NCBI RefSeq assembly: GCF_011752065.1
Contig: NZ_JAAIJY010000030.1
Span: forward strand, 1 to 43,015
Length of the DNA: 43,015 bases
Source of the DNA: Actinomyces sp. ZJ308
GTDB taxonomy: Bacteria > Actinomycetota > Actinomycetes > Actinomycetales > Actinomycetaceae
Reading direction: 5' to 3'
The notes under the pieces were generated by a model. It saw only the letters and a program-made list of their open reading frames with translations. It searched no databases and was not told the origin of the DNA. The position numbers and the translations under genes are program-made. The first letter of the stretch is position 1, and each line of letters opens with the position of its first letter. Positions 15,643-23,423 of the stretch are shown one piece after another.

Positions 15643-17691
15643 GTGACCCCGACCGAGCCGGACCGGCCTGATACCGACGGCTCCAGTGGCCGCAGGGTCC
15701 TGGATGCCCTGGGCGCCGCGGTGTCGTCGATGGGCGGCAGCCCCCGCCAGGGCCAGACCACCATGGCCGTCGAGGTCGCCCGGTCCGTGGCCGACGGCAC
15801 CCACCTCCTGGTGCAGGCCGGCACCGGAACCGGAAAGTCCCTCGGCTACCTGGTGCCCGCCATGGTCCACGCCGTGGAGACCGGCAACCGGGTCGTGGTC
15901 TCCACCGCCACCCTGGCCCTTCAGCGGCAGGTCCTCACCAAGGACGCGCCCCTGGCGGCCGACGCCGTCGAGCGGGTCACCGGCGCCCGCCCCGAGGTGG
16001 CCCTGCTCAAGGGCTGGCAGAACTACCTGTGCCGCCACCGCCTGGAGGGCGGCTACCCGCAGGAGGAGGACGAGTCCGCGCTCTTCGGCGTCGGCGACGC
16101 CATCGCCCAGCCGGCGGCGGGGCACGGAGGAGACGCGAGCCTGGGGGAGCAGGTGGTGCGCCTGCGCCAGTGGGCGACCAGGACGGACACCGGTGACCGC
16201 GACGACCTCGTCCCCGGCGTCTCGCAGCGCGCCTGGGCCCAGGTCTCCGTCTCCCGGGCCGAGTGCCTGGGCCAGTCCTGCCCCCTGAAGGCCGAGTGCT
16301 TCCCCGAGCTGGCCCGCGCCGCCGCCGCCCGGGCCGACCTCGTGGTCACCAACCACGCCATGCTCGGAGTGGTCGTGGCCGGCAACCCCGGGGTCCTGCC
16401 CGACCACCAGGTCCTCATCGTCGATGAGGCCCATGAGCTGGCCGACCGGGTCCGCTCCCAGGGCACCATCGCCCTGTCCGCGGCCGCCGTGGCCCGCACC
16501 GCCGCCACCGCCCGCAAGCACGCCTCCGTCGTCGTCAGCGAGCTGGAGTCCGCCGGACAGAGCCTCCAGCTCGCCCTGGCCGAGCTGCCCGACGGCCGCC
16601 TGGAGGCGCCGATCCCCGCCGCCCTGCACGACGCGCTCGTGGTCCTGGCCGGCGCCGCCCGGCAGGTCGCCTCCGACGTGCGCGACCAGGCCCGCTCCCT
16701 GGGCCGCGAGCGCTCCGGCGAGGCCGCCGGGGCACTGGCGATCGCCCGCACCGCCGTCGGCGACCTGGTCGACGCCCTGGACCGCATGACCTCGGAGTCG
16801 GTGGCCCAGGGGCGCGACGTCTCCTGGATCGAGCGGCCCCGCATGGGCGCCGAGCCCCCGCGGCTCCTCCTGGCACCCATCGAGGTGGCCGGCTCGGTGG
16901 CCGGCCACCTGCTGAACGGGCGGGCGAGCGTCATGACGTCGGCGACCCTCGCCCTGGGGGACAGCTTCGACCCCATGGCCCGGGCCCTGGGACTGGCCCT
17001 GGCCGAGCAGCCCTGGAAGGGCGTCGACGTCGGGTCCCCCTTCGACTACCCCAGGCAGGGGATCCTCTACGTGGCGGCCCACCTGCCGCGTCCCGGCGCC
17101 GGCATCTCCGAGGCCGCCCTGGACGAGATGCTCGCCCTGGTCGAGGCCTCCGGCGGCGGCATGCTGGGACTCTTCTCCTCCCGGCGCGCTGCCCAGGAGG
17201 CCGCCGAGGTGCTGCGCGGAGCCACCGACCTGCCCGTCTACGCCCAGGGGGACGACCAGCTGCCCACCCTCGTGCAGGCCTTCGCCGACGACGAGGCCGC
17301 CTGCCTGGTGGGCACCCTCTCCCTGTGGCAGGGCGTGGACGTGCCCGGGCCCACCTGCCGCCTCGTCGTCATCGACCGCATCCCCTTCCCCCGCCCCGAC
17401 GACCCGGTTGCCCAGGCCCGCACTGACGCCGTCGTGGCCGCCGGCGGCAATGGCTTCATGAGCGTGTCCGCCACCCACGCCGCCCTGCTGCTGGCCCAGG
17501 GGGCGGGCCGACTCATCCGCCGCAGCCAGGACCGCGGCGTGGTCGCCGTGCTGGACTCGCGCCTGCGCACCGCCCGCTACGGGGGATTCCTCACCCGCTC
17601 CATGCCACCCCTGTGGCCGACGACGAGGCCCGACGTGGTCCGCGCCGCCCTCGGGCGCCTGTCCGGCCGCCGTGAGGTCCCGAAGGCGTAG
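15643..17691 (+). CDS. dinG: DinG-family ATP-dependent DNA helicase
   Basis: 682 residues, superfamily 2 XPD/DinG type, 5'-3' helicase acting in DNA repair and R-loop removal. Visible: Walker A GTGTGKS (60-66), DEAH box (261-264), four candidate Fe-S cysteines C130, C208, C213, C219 (CLGQSCPLKAEC), and C-terminal motifs GTLSLWQGVDVPG and QGAGRLIRR. GTG 15643 is 7 bp after hflX; the ribosome site is weak, so coupling to hflX is likely. No LexA box is seen in front, unlike E. coli dinG. Closest relatives are the YoaA/DinG-like helicases; the exact subgroup is unsure. Confidence 0.9.
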   Translation: MTPTEPDRPDTDGSSGRRVLDALGAAVSSMGGSPRQGQTTMAVEVARSVADGTHLLVQAGTGTGKSLGYLVPAMVHAVETGNRVVVSTATLALQRQVLTKDAPLAADAVERVTGARPEVALLKGWQNYLCRHRLEGGYPQEEDESALFGVGDAIAQPAAGHGGDASLGEQVVRLRQWATRTDTGDRDDLVPGVSQRAWAQVSVSRAECLGQSCPLKAECFPELARAAAARADLVVTNHAMLGVVVAGNPGVLPDHQVLIVDEAHELADRVRSQGTIALSAAAVARTAATARKHASVVVSELESAGQSLQLALAELPDGRLEAPIPAALHDALVVLAGAARQVASDVRDQARSLGRERSGEAAGALAIARTAVGDLVDALDRMTSESVAQGRDVSWIERPRMGAEPPRLLLAPIEVAGSVAGHLLNGRASVMTSATLALGDSFDPMARALGLALAEQPWKGVDVGSPFDYPRQGILYVAAHLPRPGAGISEAALDEMLALVEASGGGMLGLFSSRRAAQEAAEVLRGATDLPVYAQGDDQLPTLVQAFADDEAACLVGTLSLWQGVDVPGPTCRLVVIDRIPFPRPDDPVAQARTDAVVAAGGNGFMSVSATHAALLLAQGAGRLIRRSQDRGVVAVLDSRLRTARYGGFLTRSMPPLWPTTRPDVVRAALGRLSGRREVPKA

Positions 17692-17743
17692 CGAACCTGC
17701 CGGGTGGGCCCTTAGGTATGTGCCCCTCAGGAGGATCTGCACG

Positions 17744-17749
17744 TAGGCT
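17744..17749 (+). promoter_or_regulatory. Probable -10 (TAGGCT) of ldh
   Basis: TAGGCT in the 121-bp gap after dinG would start an mRNA near 17756 with a leader of about 57 nt. No recognisable -35. Confidence 0.4.
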
Positions 17750-17812
17750 TGGCGCGAGCGGGTGCTCTCGCCCCTGCGGTCCTGCCCAGCAGATCCCATT
17801 GAGGAGAAGAAC

Positions 17813-18814
17813 GTGTCAGACCACATCACCACTACCGCTGAAGGCTCCTACCCCACCAACCGTTCCGGCCGTCCCTCCAAGGTCGCCGTCATCGGCGCCG
17901 GGGCCGTCGGCTCCACCCTCGCCTACGCCTGCGTGACCAAGGGCGTTGCCCGCGAGGTCGTGCTGCAGGACATCGTCAAGGAGAAGGTCGAGGCCGAGGC
18001 CCTCGACATCGCCCAGGGAATCCAGTTCACCTCCGCCGGCTCCGTCTCGGGCTCCGACGACCCCGAGATCTGTCGCGACGCGGACGTCATCGCCATCACC
18101 GCCGGTGCCAAGCAGAAGCCCGGCCAGTCCCGCCTCGAGCTCGCCGGCGCCACCGTCGGCATCATGGAGAAGATCCTCCCCAGGCTCGTCGAGGTCGCCC
18201 CCAACGCCATCTTCGTCCTCGTGGCCAACCCGGTGGACGTGGTGACCTACTGCGCCAAGAAGATCACCGGCCTGCCCGAGAACCAGGTCTTCGGCTCGGG
18301 CACCGTGCTGGACACGGCCCGCATGCGCTACCTCATCTCCTTGGAGACCGGCACGGCCGTCCAGAACATCCACGGCTACATCGCCGGTGAGCACGGCGAC
18401 TCCGAGGTGCCCCTGTGGGCCTCCACCGAGATCGGCGGCGTGCCGATCACCCAGTGGGGCACCACCCTTGACGGAGGTGTGTTCGACGAGGCCAAGCGTG
18501 AGCGCATCGCCCACGACGTGGTCCGCTCCGCGTACCGCATCATCGAGGGCAAGGGCGCGACCAACTACGCGGTCGGCCTGGCCGTCCAGCGCATCATCGG
18601 CGCCGTCCTCAACGACGAGCAGCGGGTGCTCACCATCTCCCCGCTGCTGGACAACTGGCACGGCATCTCCGACGTGTGCATGGCCGTCCCCACGATCGTG
18701 GGCCGTGAGGGCGCCGGGCGTCGCCTCGAGCTGCCCCTGACCGCCGACGAGAAGGAGCGCCTGACCGCCTCCGCCGACCACCTGCGTGAGGTCGCCCGCG
18801 GTCTGGGCTACTGA
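17813..18814 (+). CDS. ldh: L-lactate dehydrogenase
   Basis: 333 residues. Reduces pyruvate to L-lactate with NADH, the main fermentative exit in Actinomyces. Rossmann motif VIGAGAVGST is near residues 26-35, the substrate Arg is in the GQSRLELAGA loop, catalytic His194 is in GEHGDSE, and NPVDVVTY precedes it. GTG 17813 has AGGAG (17802-17806) 6 nt upstream and leaves about 20 residues before the Rossmann fold. A very strong hairpin (18831-18867) follows the stop. It is monocistronic and convergent with lexA. Confidence 0.95.
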   Translation: MSDHITTTAEGSYPTNRSGRPSKVAVIGAGAVGSTLAYACVTKGVAREVVLQDIVKEKVEAEALDIAQGIQFTSAGSVSGSDDPEICRDADVIAITAGAKQKPGQSRLELAGATVGIMEKILPRLVEVAPNAIFVLVANPVDVVTYCAKKITGLPENQVFGSGTVLDTARMRYLISLETGTAVQNIHGYIAGEHGDSEVPLWASTEIGGVPITQWGTTLDGGVFDEAKRERIAHDVVRSAYRIIEGKGATNYAVGLAVQRIIGAVLNDEQRVLTISPLLDNWHGISDVCMAVPTIVGREGAGRRLELPLTADEKERLTASADHLREVARGLGY

Positions 18815-18830
18815 GCCTGACTCACGTCCG

Positions 18831-18867
18831 CTGAGGGCCCGCCCCGTTCACCGGGGCGGGCCCTCAG
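18831..18867. terminator. Bidirectional terminator between ldh and lexA
   Basis: A perfect 16-bp stem: CTGAGGGCCCGCCCCG (18831-18846) pairs with the complement ending at 18867, with a 5-nt loop TTCAC. It lies between the ldh stop (18814) and the convergent lexA stop (18895). No long T-run follows, as is common in high-GC actinobacteria. Confidence 0.85.
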
Positions 18868-18894
18868 TCGTAGGGCTGCGAGCAGCTCGAGCAG

Positions 18895-19671
18895 CTACAG
18901 AGAACGCAGAACCGTCACCACCTTGCCCATGATCGTGGCGTGGTCGCCGTCGATCGGGGCGTAGCTGGAGTTGCGGGGGAGCAGCCACTGGTGGCCGTCA
19001 CGGCGCGAGAGCACCTTGACCGTCGCCGAGGCGCCGTCGACGTCCTCGACCATGGCCGCCACGATCTCGCCGTTGGCCGCGTCGGGCTGCGAGCGCACCA
19101 CCACCCAGTCACCGTCGCAGATGGCCGCCTCGATCATCGAGTCCCCGTGCACCTCCAGCATGAAGAGCTCGCCCTCACCGGTGAGGCGGCGGGGCAGAGC
19201 CATGACGTCAGTCACGTCCTGCTCCGCCAGGATCGGGGTCCCGGCCGCGATCCGTCCCACGAGCGGAACGGCGACCGCGTCCCCGTCCTCGACGCCCAGG
19301 ACCCGGGGGGCCTCCAACGGTGCCGTTTGTGCGGTGCCGGCGGGCGCGTCCCCACGGGCGCCGGCACCGCCGGCGGCCACGACCATCGCCCGAGGACGGT
19401 TGGGGTCCCGGCGCACCAGGCCCAGGCGCTCGAGCTTGTCCAGCTGGTGCTTGACGGAGGAGGGACTCGTCAGACCCACCTGCTCGCCGATCTCCCGCAG
19501 CGAGGGCGGGTAGCCGTGGGCCGCGATCGCCTCGCGAACCGCCTCGTAGACCGCGCGGGCACGCTTGTCGAGCCCGTTGACGGCCTCTGCGACTGCGCCC
19601 GCCTCAAAGGAATCCGCACCGGTGCGCGGGGCCGACGCCGGTGCGGCGCCCTGGTCTGCTGTGGTGCTCAT
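18895..19671 (-). CDS. lexA: LexA repressor
   Basis: 258 residues. SOS repressor that self-cleaves when RecA is activated. The winged-helix DNA-binding domain spans about 35-98 ([21 protein letters not shown]), the cleavage site is Ala143-Gly144 (IAAGTP), and the catalytic dyad is Ser178 (HGDSM) and Lys219. A long N-terminal tail of about 30 residues and a Gly/Ala-rich linker (99-120) are typical of actinobacteria. ATG 19671 is preceded by a purine-rich GGGGAGGGCCAGGA. Its promoter carries a LexA box, so it is autoregulated. Divergent from a LysM membrane protein. Confidence 0.95.
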   Translation of the reverse strand: MSTTADQGAAPASAPRTGADSFEAGAVAEAVNGLDKRARAVYEAVREAIAAHGYPPSLREIGEQVGLTSPSSVKHQLDKLERLGLVRRDPNRPRAMVVAAGGAGARGDAPAGTAQTAPLEAPRVLGVEDGDAVAVPLVGRIAAGTPILAEQDVTDVMALPRRLTGEGELFMLEVHGDSMIEAAICDGDWVVVRSQPDAANGEIVAAMVEDVDGASATVKVLSRRDGHQWLLPRNSSYAPIDGDHATIMGKVVTVLRSL

Positions 19672-19765
19672 GGTCCTGGCCCTCCCCGTCGGGCAGCCCT
19701 CACGCCCGGAGGCGTTAAGGGTGCGGAATAGATGTCGGTGGTCCGTGATCGTCTTGGTTGCGCCA

Positions 19766-19805
19766 AGCCTAGCGTTGAGACGACCGCGATTCAAACACAT
19801 GTTCG
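19766..19805 (-). promoter_or_regulatory. lexA promoter with LexA box
   Basis: Minus strand: -35 TTGAAT (19794-19789), 17-bp spacer, -10 TAGGCT (19771-19766). A LexA box read AAAC-N4-GTTC (19793-19804; one change from GAAC-N4-GTTC) overlaps the -35. The leader to ATG 19671 is about 90 nt. Confidence 0.75.
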
Positions 19806-19814
19806 AAGAAGTGC

Positions 19815-19880
19815 TGGACGTGTCGCGCTTCAGGCGCTAGTGTATCGAACAAGCGTTCGTCGAACATGTGTTCAGGAGGT
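19815..19880 (+). promoter_or_regulatory. SOS promoter of LysM gene with two LexA boxes
   Basis: Plus strand: -35 TGGACG (19815-19820), 17-bp spacer, -10 TAGTGT (19838-19843). Two perfect GAAC-N4-GTTC boxes follow at 19847-19858 and 19862-19873, on the start site and early leader. The second ends at the ribosome site AGGAGGT (19874-19880). Two perfect tandem boxes predict tight LexA repression. Confidence 0.8.
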
Positions 19881-19884
19881 AGCT

Positions 19885-20652
19885 ATGAGCGCCATCGCCA
19901 TCCCGCCCTCGCCCCGTTCGGCCTCTCGGGCCCGGGCTCGCGGGCGCGTCAGTGGTCGGACCGTCAGTGGTCAGGCCGCCGGGCGGCCTGCTGGACACTC
20001 CGGTGGGCCGGATGTCGTGCAGGCCTCCCCCAGGCCCCGGTTGCGTCTGGTCACCGACGACTTCGTCCCCGAGGCCCCGGTTCGTCATGGCGTCGACAAC
20101 GCCTCCCGGCGCCCTGCAGCGACGTCTGCCTCCGAGTCGGCATCGATGCGTCGCCCCTCCGGGCCGGTGGCCCTGCGCGGCCGTCGGTCGGACCTGGAGA
20201 GGCTGGCTCCCCAGCACCCGGCGGTAAGGGCCGCCAGGCTGCGTGACGGCGCTCGGCGAGACGATGATCAGCAGGACAGCACCCCGCCGGCCACCGAGAA
20301 GGGGGCGGCCGGCCCGGCGCGGCGGCAGAACGGGCCGGAGCGGTCCGGGGCGGATCTGCGCCTCCTTCGCGGTGGTTCCCTCGTCGTCATCGCGGCGATC
20401 GTGCTCGCCTGCTGCGGGCTCATGGTCGGGGGCCTGGCGGGGCTGGCCTCCCCGTCCTCCTCCGCCGCAACCGCTCAGGCGCCGGCCAGGACGACCACCA
20501 CAGTGGTTCGTCCCGGTCAGTCCCTGTGGGAGATCGCCGCGGCGAGCGGGGCCTCGGACGTCTCGGGGATGGTGACTCGGATCGTCGAGATCAACGATCT
20601 CCAGGACACGACGGTCCGTGCCGGGCAGACCCTTGAGGTCCCCGCTGCGTGA
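19885..20652 (+). CDS. SOS-controlled LysM membrane protein (YneA/ChiZ/DivS-type division inhibitor candidate)
   Basis: 255 residues. A long, basic, disordered cytoplasmic N-terminus (1-160) is followed by one membrane helix (about 164-188) and an outside LysM domain (206-253: TVVRPGQSLWEIAA, RAGQTLEVP). ATG 19885 follows AGGAGGT by 4 nt. It is divergent from lexA and carries two perfect LexA boxes. In Bacillus (YneA), Mycobacterium (Rv2719c/ChiZ) and Corynebacterium (DivS), the gene next to lexA is an SOS-induced cell-division suppressor, and the order lexA-this-nrdR matches Mycobacterium. No hydrolase motif is visible. Function is inferred from position, control and topology. Confidence 0.8.
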   Translation: MSAIAIPPSPRSASRARARGRVSGRTVSGQAAGRPAGHSGGPDVVQASPRPRLRLVTDDFVPEAPVRHGVDNASRRPAATSASESASMRRPSGPVALRGRRSDLERLAPQHPAVRAARLRDGARRDDDQQDSTPPATEKGAAGPARRQNGPERSGADLRLLRGGSLVVIAAIVLACCGLMVGGLAGLASPSSSAATAQAPARTTTTVVRPGQSLWEIAAASGASDVSGMVTRIVEINDLQDTTVRAGQTLEVPAA

Positions 20653-20664
20653 GAGTCTGCGTGT

Positions 20665-20699
20665 GGGCCGCACTGTGAGGCAGGCTTGCGGGGCGGCCC
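20665..20699 (+). terminator. Possible terminator after LysM gene
   Basis: GGGCCGC (20665-20671) can pair with GCGGCCC (20693-20699) across a 21-nt loop, 13 bp after the stop. No T-run; weak candidate. Confidence 0.35.
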
Positions 20700-20719
20700 G
20701 TCGGGCGTTTAGTCTCCGA

Positions 20720-20738
20720 TGGACTGACAGGTAGTCCA
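20720..20738 (+). promoter_or_regulatory. Inverted repeat in nrdR leader
   Basis: TGGACT (20720-20725), 7-nt gap, AGTCCA (20733-20738): a perfect 6-bp inverted repeat ending 9 bp before the nrdR ribosome site GGAGG (20747-20751). It does not resemble the known NrdR box. It may be an operator or an RNA hairpin. Confidence 0.4.
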
Positions 20739-20759
20739 GTGAGATCGGAGGTCGAAGGC

Positions 20760-21215
20760 GTGCACTGCCCCTTCTGCCGTCATGACGGCTCTCGAGTCGT
20801 CGACTCCCGAACCGCGGAGGACGGCACCTCGATCCGCCGTCGCCGGGAGTGCCAGCAGTGCGGGCGCCGTTTCACCACGCTGGAGACCGCCAGCCTGTCG
20901 GTCCGTAAACGCTCCGGCGTCGTCGAGCCCTTCAGTCGTGACAAGGTGATGGTCGGGGTCAGACGCGCCTGTCAGGGACGTCCCGTCTCCGACGACCAGC
21001 TCGCGCTGCTGGCGCACAAGGTCGAGGAGGCCATTCGGGCGGGAGGTCAGGCCCTCGTCGACTCCCACGACGTCGGTCTGGCGATCCTGGGTCCCCTGCG
21101 CGAGCTGGACCAGATCGCCTATCTGCGCTTCGCCTCGGTCTACTCCTCCTTCGACTCCCTGGAGGACTTCGAGAACGCCATCGCCGAGCTGCGCCGCGCC
21201 GAGGTCGCCTCCTAG
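20760..21215 (+). CDS. nrdR: Transcriptional repressor NrdR
   Basis: 151 residues, normal length. Zinc-ribbon and ATP-cone repressor of ribonucleotide reductase genes, sensing ATP/dATP. Zinc ligands are C3/C6 (HCPFC) and C31/C34 ([10 protein letters not shown]); the ATP-cone starts at [18 protein letters not shown] 20760 gives the usual MHCPFC start and has GGAGG 8 nt upstream; a frame extending to 20739 is less likely. It lies next to the SOS pair, as in Mycobacterium, but carries no LexA box of its own. Confidence 0.95.
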   Translation: MHCPFCRHDGSRVVDSRTAEDGTSIRRRRECQQCGRRFTTLETASLSVRKRSGVVEPFSRDKVMVGVRRACQGRPVSDDQLALLAHKVEEAIRAGGQALVDSHDVGLAILGPLRELDQIAYLRFASVYSSFDSLEDFENAIAELRRAEVAS

Positions 21216-21262
21216 GGTCGGGTGCCCGCCCTCGACGGGGCCCTGTGAAGGAGGAGGCGTGG

Positions 21263-21268
21263 CAGACT
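21263..21268 (+). promoter_or_regulatory. -10-like CAGACT before glycosyltransferase
   Basis: CAGACT ends 7 nt before ATG 21276, the leaderless spacing seen elsewhere in the window. Confidence 0.35.
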
Positions 21269-21275
21269 TGAGGTC

Positions 21276-22433
21276 ATGCGCGTCCTCATCGTCTCCGACT
21301 GCTACGCGCCGCGGCTGGGCGGCATCGAGACCCAGGTGCGGGACCTCGCCCGCAATCTGAGGCTGGCCGGCCACCGGCCCGCCGTCGTCACCGCGACACC
21401 GGTCGGTGACGATCGTGGCCGCAGCATCGAGAGGGATGACGGTTTCCCGGTCTACCGCACCACCGCGCACCTGCCCAGCGAGCTGCCCGTCCACCCGCGA
21501 GCCGGGCGCGAGCTGGGCGACCTCATGTCCCGTCTGCGTCCCGACGTCGTCCACGCCCATGTCGGCATCGTCTCTCCCTTCGCCTGGTCCGGCATCGCCG
21601 CGGCTCACCGGGCAGGGCTCCCGCTAGCCGTCACCTTCCACTGCGTCCTGGGTCCGTGGGCGCCGGCGGCAGGGGCGCTGGGGCCGGTCAGCCCCGTACG
21701 GCTGTGGCAGCGCGGCGGCGCCGACCTGACGGCCGTGTCCTCCATGCTCGCAGCCGAGGTCCGGCGCGCCGGCGCCCACGACCCGGTGACCGTCCTGCCC
21801 AACGGCATCACCATTGCCGACTGGCGCCTGGAGCATCCCGGCCCTCAGGAGCGCAGGCCCCATCGGCCGGTCACCGTCGTCGCCTCCCTGCGGTGGATCG
21901 AGCGCAAGCGCCCCCTGCAGGTCGTGCGCGCCTTCGCCCAGGCGGTCAGGAGCACCCCGGGATGCGACGCCGTCCTCAGGATCTACGGGGACGGCCCGCT
22001 GCGCGAGCGGCTCACTCAGGAGGTCGCCGACTCCGGCCTGGCCGACCGCATCACCCTCGTGGGGCGTGTTGAGCGCAGTGAGCTCGCCCGGGCCTTCACC
22101 CGAGCCGACATCTACCTGCAGACCTCGCCCGCGGACTCCTTCGGCATCTCCACCCTCGAGGCCCGCAGCGCGGGACTGGCGGTTGTCGCCCTGCGCTCCA
22201 GCGGGGTCAGCGACTTCGTCACCGACGGCGTCGACGGCCTCCTCGCCGACGACGACGCGGGCCTGGCCCGTGAGCTCGCGGCCCTCCTGGGTGACGACGA
22301 GCTGCTCGAGCGCATCAAGGCGCACAACTACGAGGTCGACCCGCTGCCCGAGTGGGGCTCCGTGGTGCGGATGAACGTCGAGGCCTACCGGCGCGCCATC
22401 GATCTGAGGGGTGCGCACCAGCCGCAGCCGTAA
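21276..22433 (+). CDS. GT4-family glycosyltransferase (PimB/MgtA-like)
   Basis: 385 residues, GT-B fold. The N-terminal RVLIVSDCYAPRLGGIETQ with its GGIE loop and the C-terminal SPADSFGISTLEARSAG, which contains the acidic sugar-nucleotide motif, place it in GT4. Actinobacterial relatives add mannose or related sugars to phosphatidylinositol or other lipid anchors in the inner leaflet. Acceptor and donor cannot be read from the sequence. ATG 21276 follows a -10-like hexamer. It converges on the iclR gene, 40 bp apart, with no clear hairpin between. Confidence 0.85.
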   Translation: MRVLIVSDCYAPRLGGIETQVRDLARNLRLAGHRPAVVTATPVGDDRGRSIERDDGFPVYRTTAHLPSELPVHPRAGRELGDLMSRLRPDVVHAHVGIVSPFAWSGIAAAHRAGLPLAVTFHCVLGPWAPAAGALGPVSPVRLWQRGGADLTAVSSMLAAEVRRAGAHDPVTVLPNGITIADWRLEHPGPQERRPHRPVTVVASLRWIERKRPLQVVRAFAQAVRSTPGCDAVLRIYGDGPLRERLTQEVADSGLADRITLVGRVERSELARAFTRADIYLQTSPADSFGISTLEARSAGLAVVALRSSGVSDFVTDGVDGLLADDDAGLARELAALLGDDELLERIKAHNYEVDPLPEWGSVVRMNVEAYRRAIDLRGAHQPQP

Positions 22434-22473
22434 GCGAGAGGCCTGGCCGGGAGGCGCTGCGCCGCGAGGCGGG

Positions 22474-23211
22474 TCAGGCTGTGCCGGTGTCGCTGAGCAC
22501 CTCGGACAGGCGGCGCGCCGCCGCCATGACCACGTGTCCGTGGACGCGGCCGGGTTGACGGCCCATGCGCTCGATGGGCCCGGAGATCGAGATCGCGGCC
22601 ACGACCTTGCCTCCCGACCCGCGCACCGGCGCCGAGACCGAGGCGACCCCGGGCTCGCGCTCACCGACCGACTGGGCCCATCCCCGACGTCGGACCGCCG
22701 AGAGCATGGTGGCGGTGAAGCGGGCGCCCACCAGGCCGCGGTGCAGGCGGTCGGGCTCCTCCCAGGCGAGGAGCACCTGGGCCGCCGAGCCTCCCTGCAT
22801 GGACATGGTGGCGCCCACGGGGATGGAGTCGCGCAGCCCGATGGGGCGCTCGGCGTTGGCCACGCAGATGCGCACGTCGCCCTGACGTCGGTAGAGCTGG
22901 GCGGACTCGTGGGTCTTGTCCCGAAGGGCCGCCAGTACCGGTCCGGCGGCGGACAGCAGATGGTCCTCGCCCGCGGCGCTGGCCAGCTCGGTGAGCCTGG
23001 GGCCCAGGACGAAGCGCCCCTGGGGGTCGCGGGTGACCAGGCGGTGGAACTCGAGGGCGACCGCGATGCGGTGCGCCGTGGGGCGGGCCAGGTGGGTGGC
23101 GGACACCAGCTGGGCCAGGGTCGCCGGGCCCGATTCCAGTGCGCTCATGACCAGGGCCGCCTTGTCGATCACGCCGACGCCGCTGCTGTCGTTCTCAAAG
23201 GAGCTGTCCAT
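22474..23211 (-). CDS. IclR-family regulator, probable LtbR-like leucine regulator
   Basis: 245 residues from ATG 23211: winged-helix domain about 15-75 (ATLAQLVSATHLARPTAHRI) and IclR effector domain to the end. The frame extends to 23262, but ATG 23211 lies 6 nt after the -10 candidate CAGTAT with -35 TTGAAA, so it is probably leaderless. It is divergent from leuCD exactly as ltbR is in Corynebacterium and Rv2989 in Mycobacterium, so control of leuCD and of itself is likely. The LtbR assignment is by synteny. Confidence 0.88.
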   Translation of the reverse strand: MDSSFENDSSGVGVIDKAALVMSALESGPATLAQLVSATHLARPTAHRIAVALEFHRLVTRDPQGRFVLGPRLTELASAAGEDHLLSAAGPVLAALRDKTHESAQLYRRQGDVRICVANAERPIGLRDSIPVGATMSMQGGSAAQVLLAWEEPDRLHRGLVGARFTATMLSAVRRRGWAQSVGEREPGVASVSAPVRGSGGKVVAAISISGPIERMGRQPGRVHGHVVMAAARRLSEVLSDTGTA

Positions 23212-23217
23212 AATCTG

Positions 23218-23255
23218 ATACTGGCATTTCAAGGTATGAGATTTCAAGTTAGGGT
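23218..23255. promoter_or_regulatory. iclR/leuC divergent promoter with ATTTCAAG repeats
   Basis: Direct repeats ATTTCAAG at 23226-23233 and 23241-23248 (15-bp period). The second contains the minus-strand -35 TTGAAA (23247-23242) of iclR, 18 bp from CAGTAT (23223-23218). The first overlaps the expected -35 region of the plus-strand -10 TAGGGT (23250-23255) for leuC. Their placement suggests an IclR-type operator controlling both directions. Confidence 0.55.
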
Positions 23256-23260
23256 CGCCC

Positions 23261-23410
23261 ATGGAAGCGGCACAGTGTCAGCATCCTGAGGTCGAGGCGG
23301 TGGCCGGTGCCTCAGGCGCGGCGCGGCCGCCTCTCGCAGTCTGTGCGGGGTCTCAGCGTGAGTCTCAGGGCCTGCCCGAGGCCGGCGCGACTGCGACCAC
23401 CTGTTTCTGA
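23261..23410 (+). CDS. Possible 49-codon upstream ORF of leuC
   Basis: ATG 23261 lies 5 nt after TAGGGT and opens a 49-residue frame (starting [11 protein letters not shown], ending TATTCF) whose TGA (23408-23410) overlaps the first bases of the leuC ribosome site GAGAGGA (23409-23415). It holds only two Leu, so it is not a classic leucine leader. Long frames arise easily at this GC content, so expression is uncertain. Confidence 0.3.
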   Translation: MEAAQCQHPEVEAVAGASGAARPPLAVCAGSQRESQGLPEAGATATTCF

Positions 23411-23423
23411 GAGGATGAAGTCG

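Noticed and set aside
23261-23410. Classic leucine attenuator leader peptide
   Set aside because: The 49-codon frame has only two Leu codons, not adjacent, and no terminator hairpin with a T-run precedes leuC.
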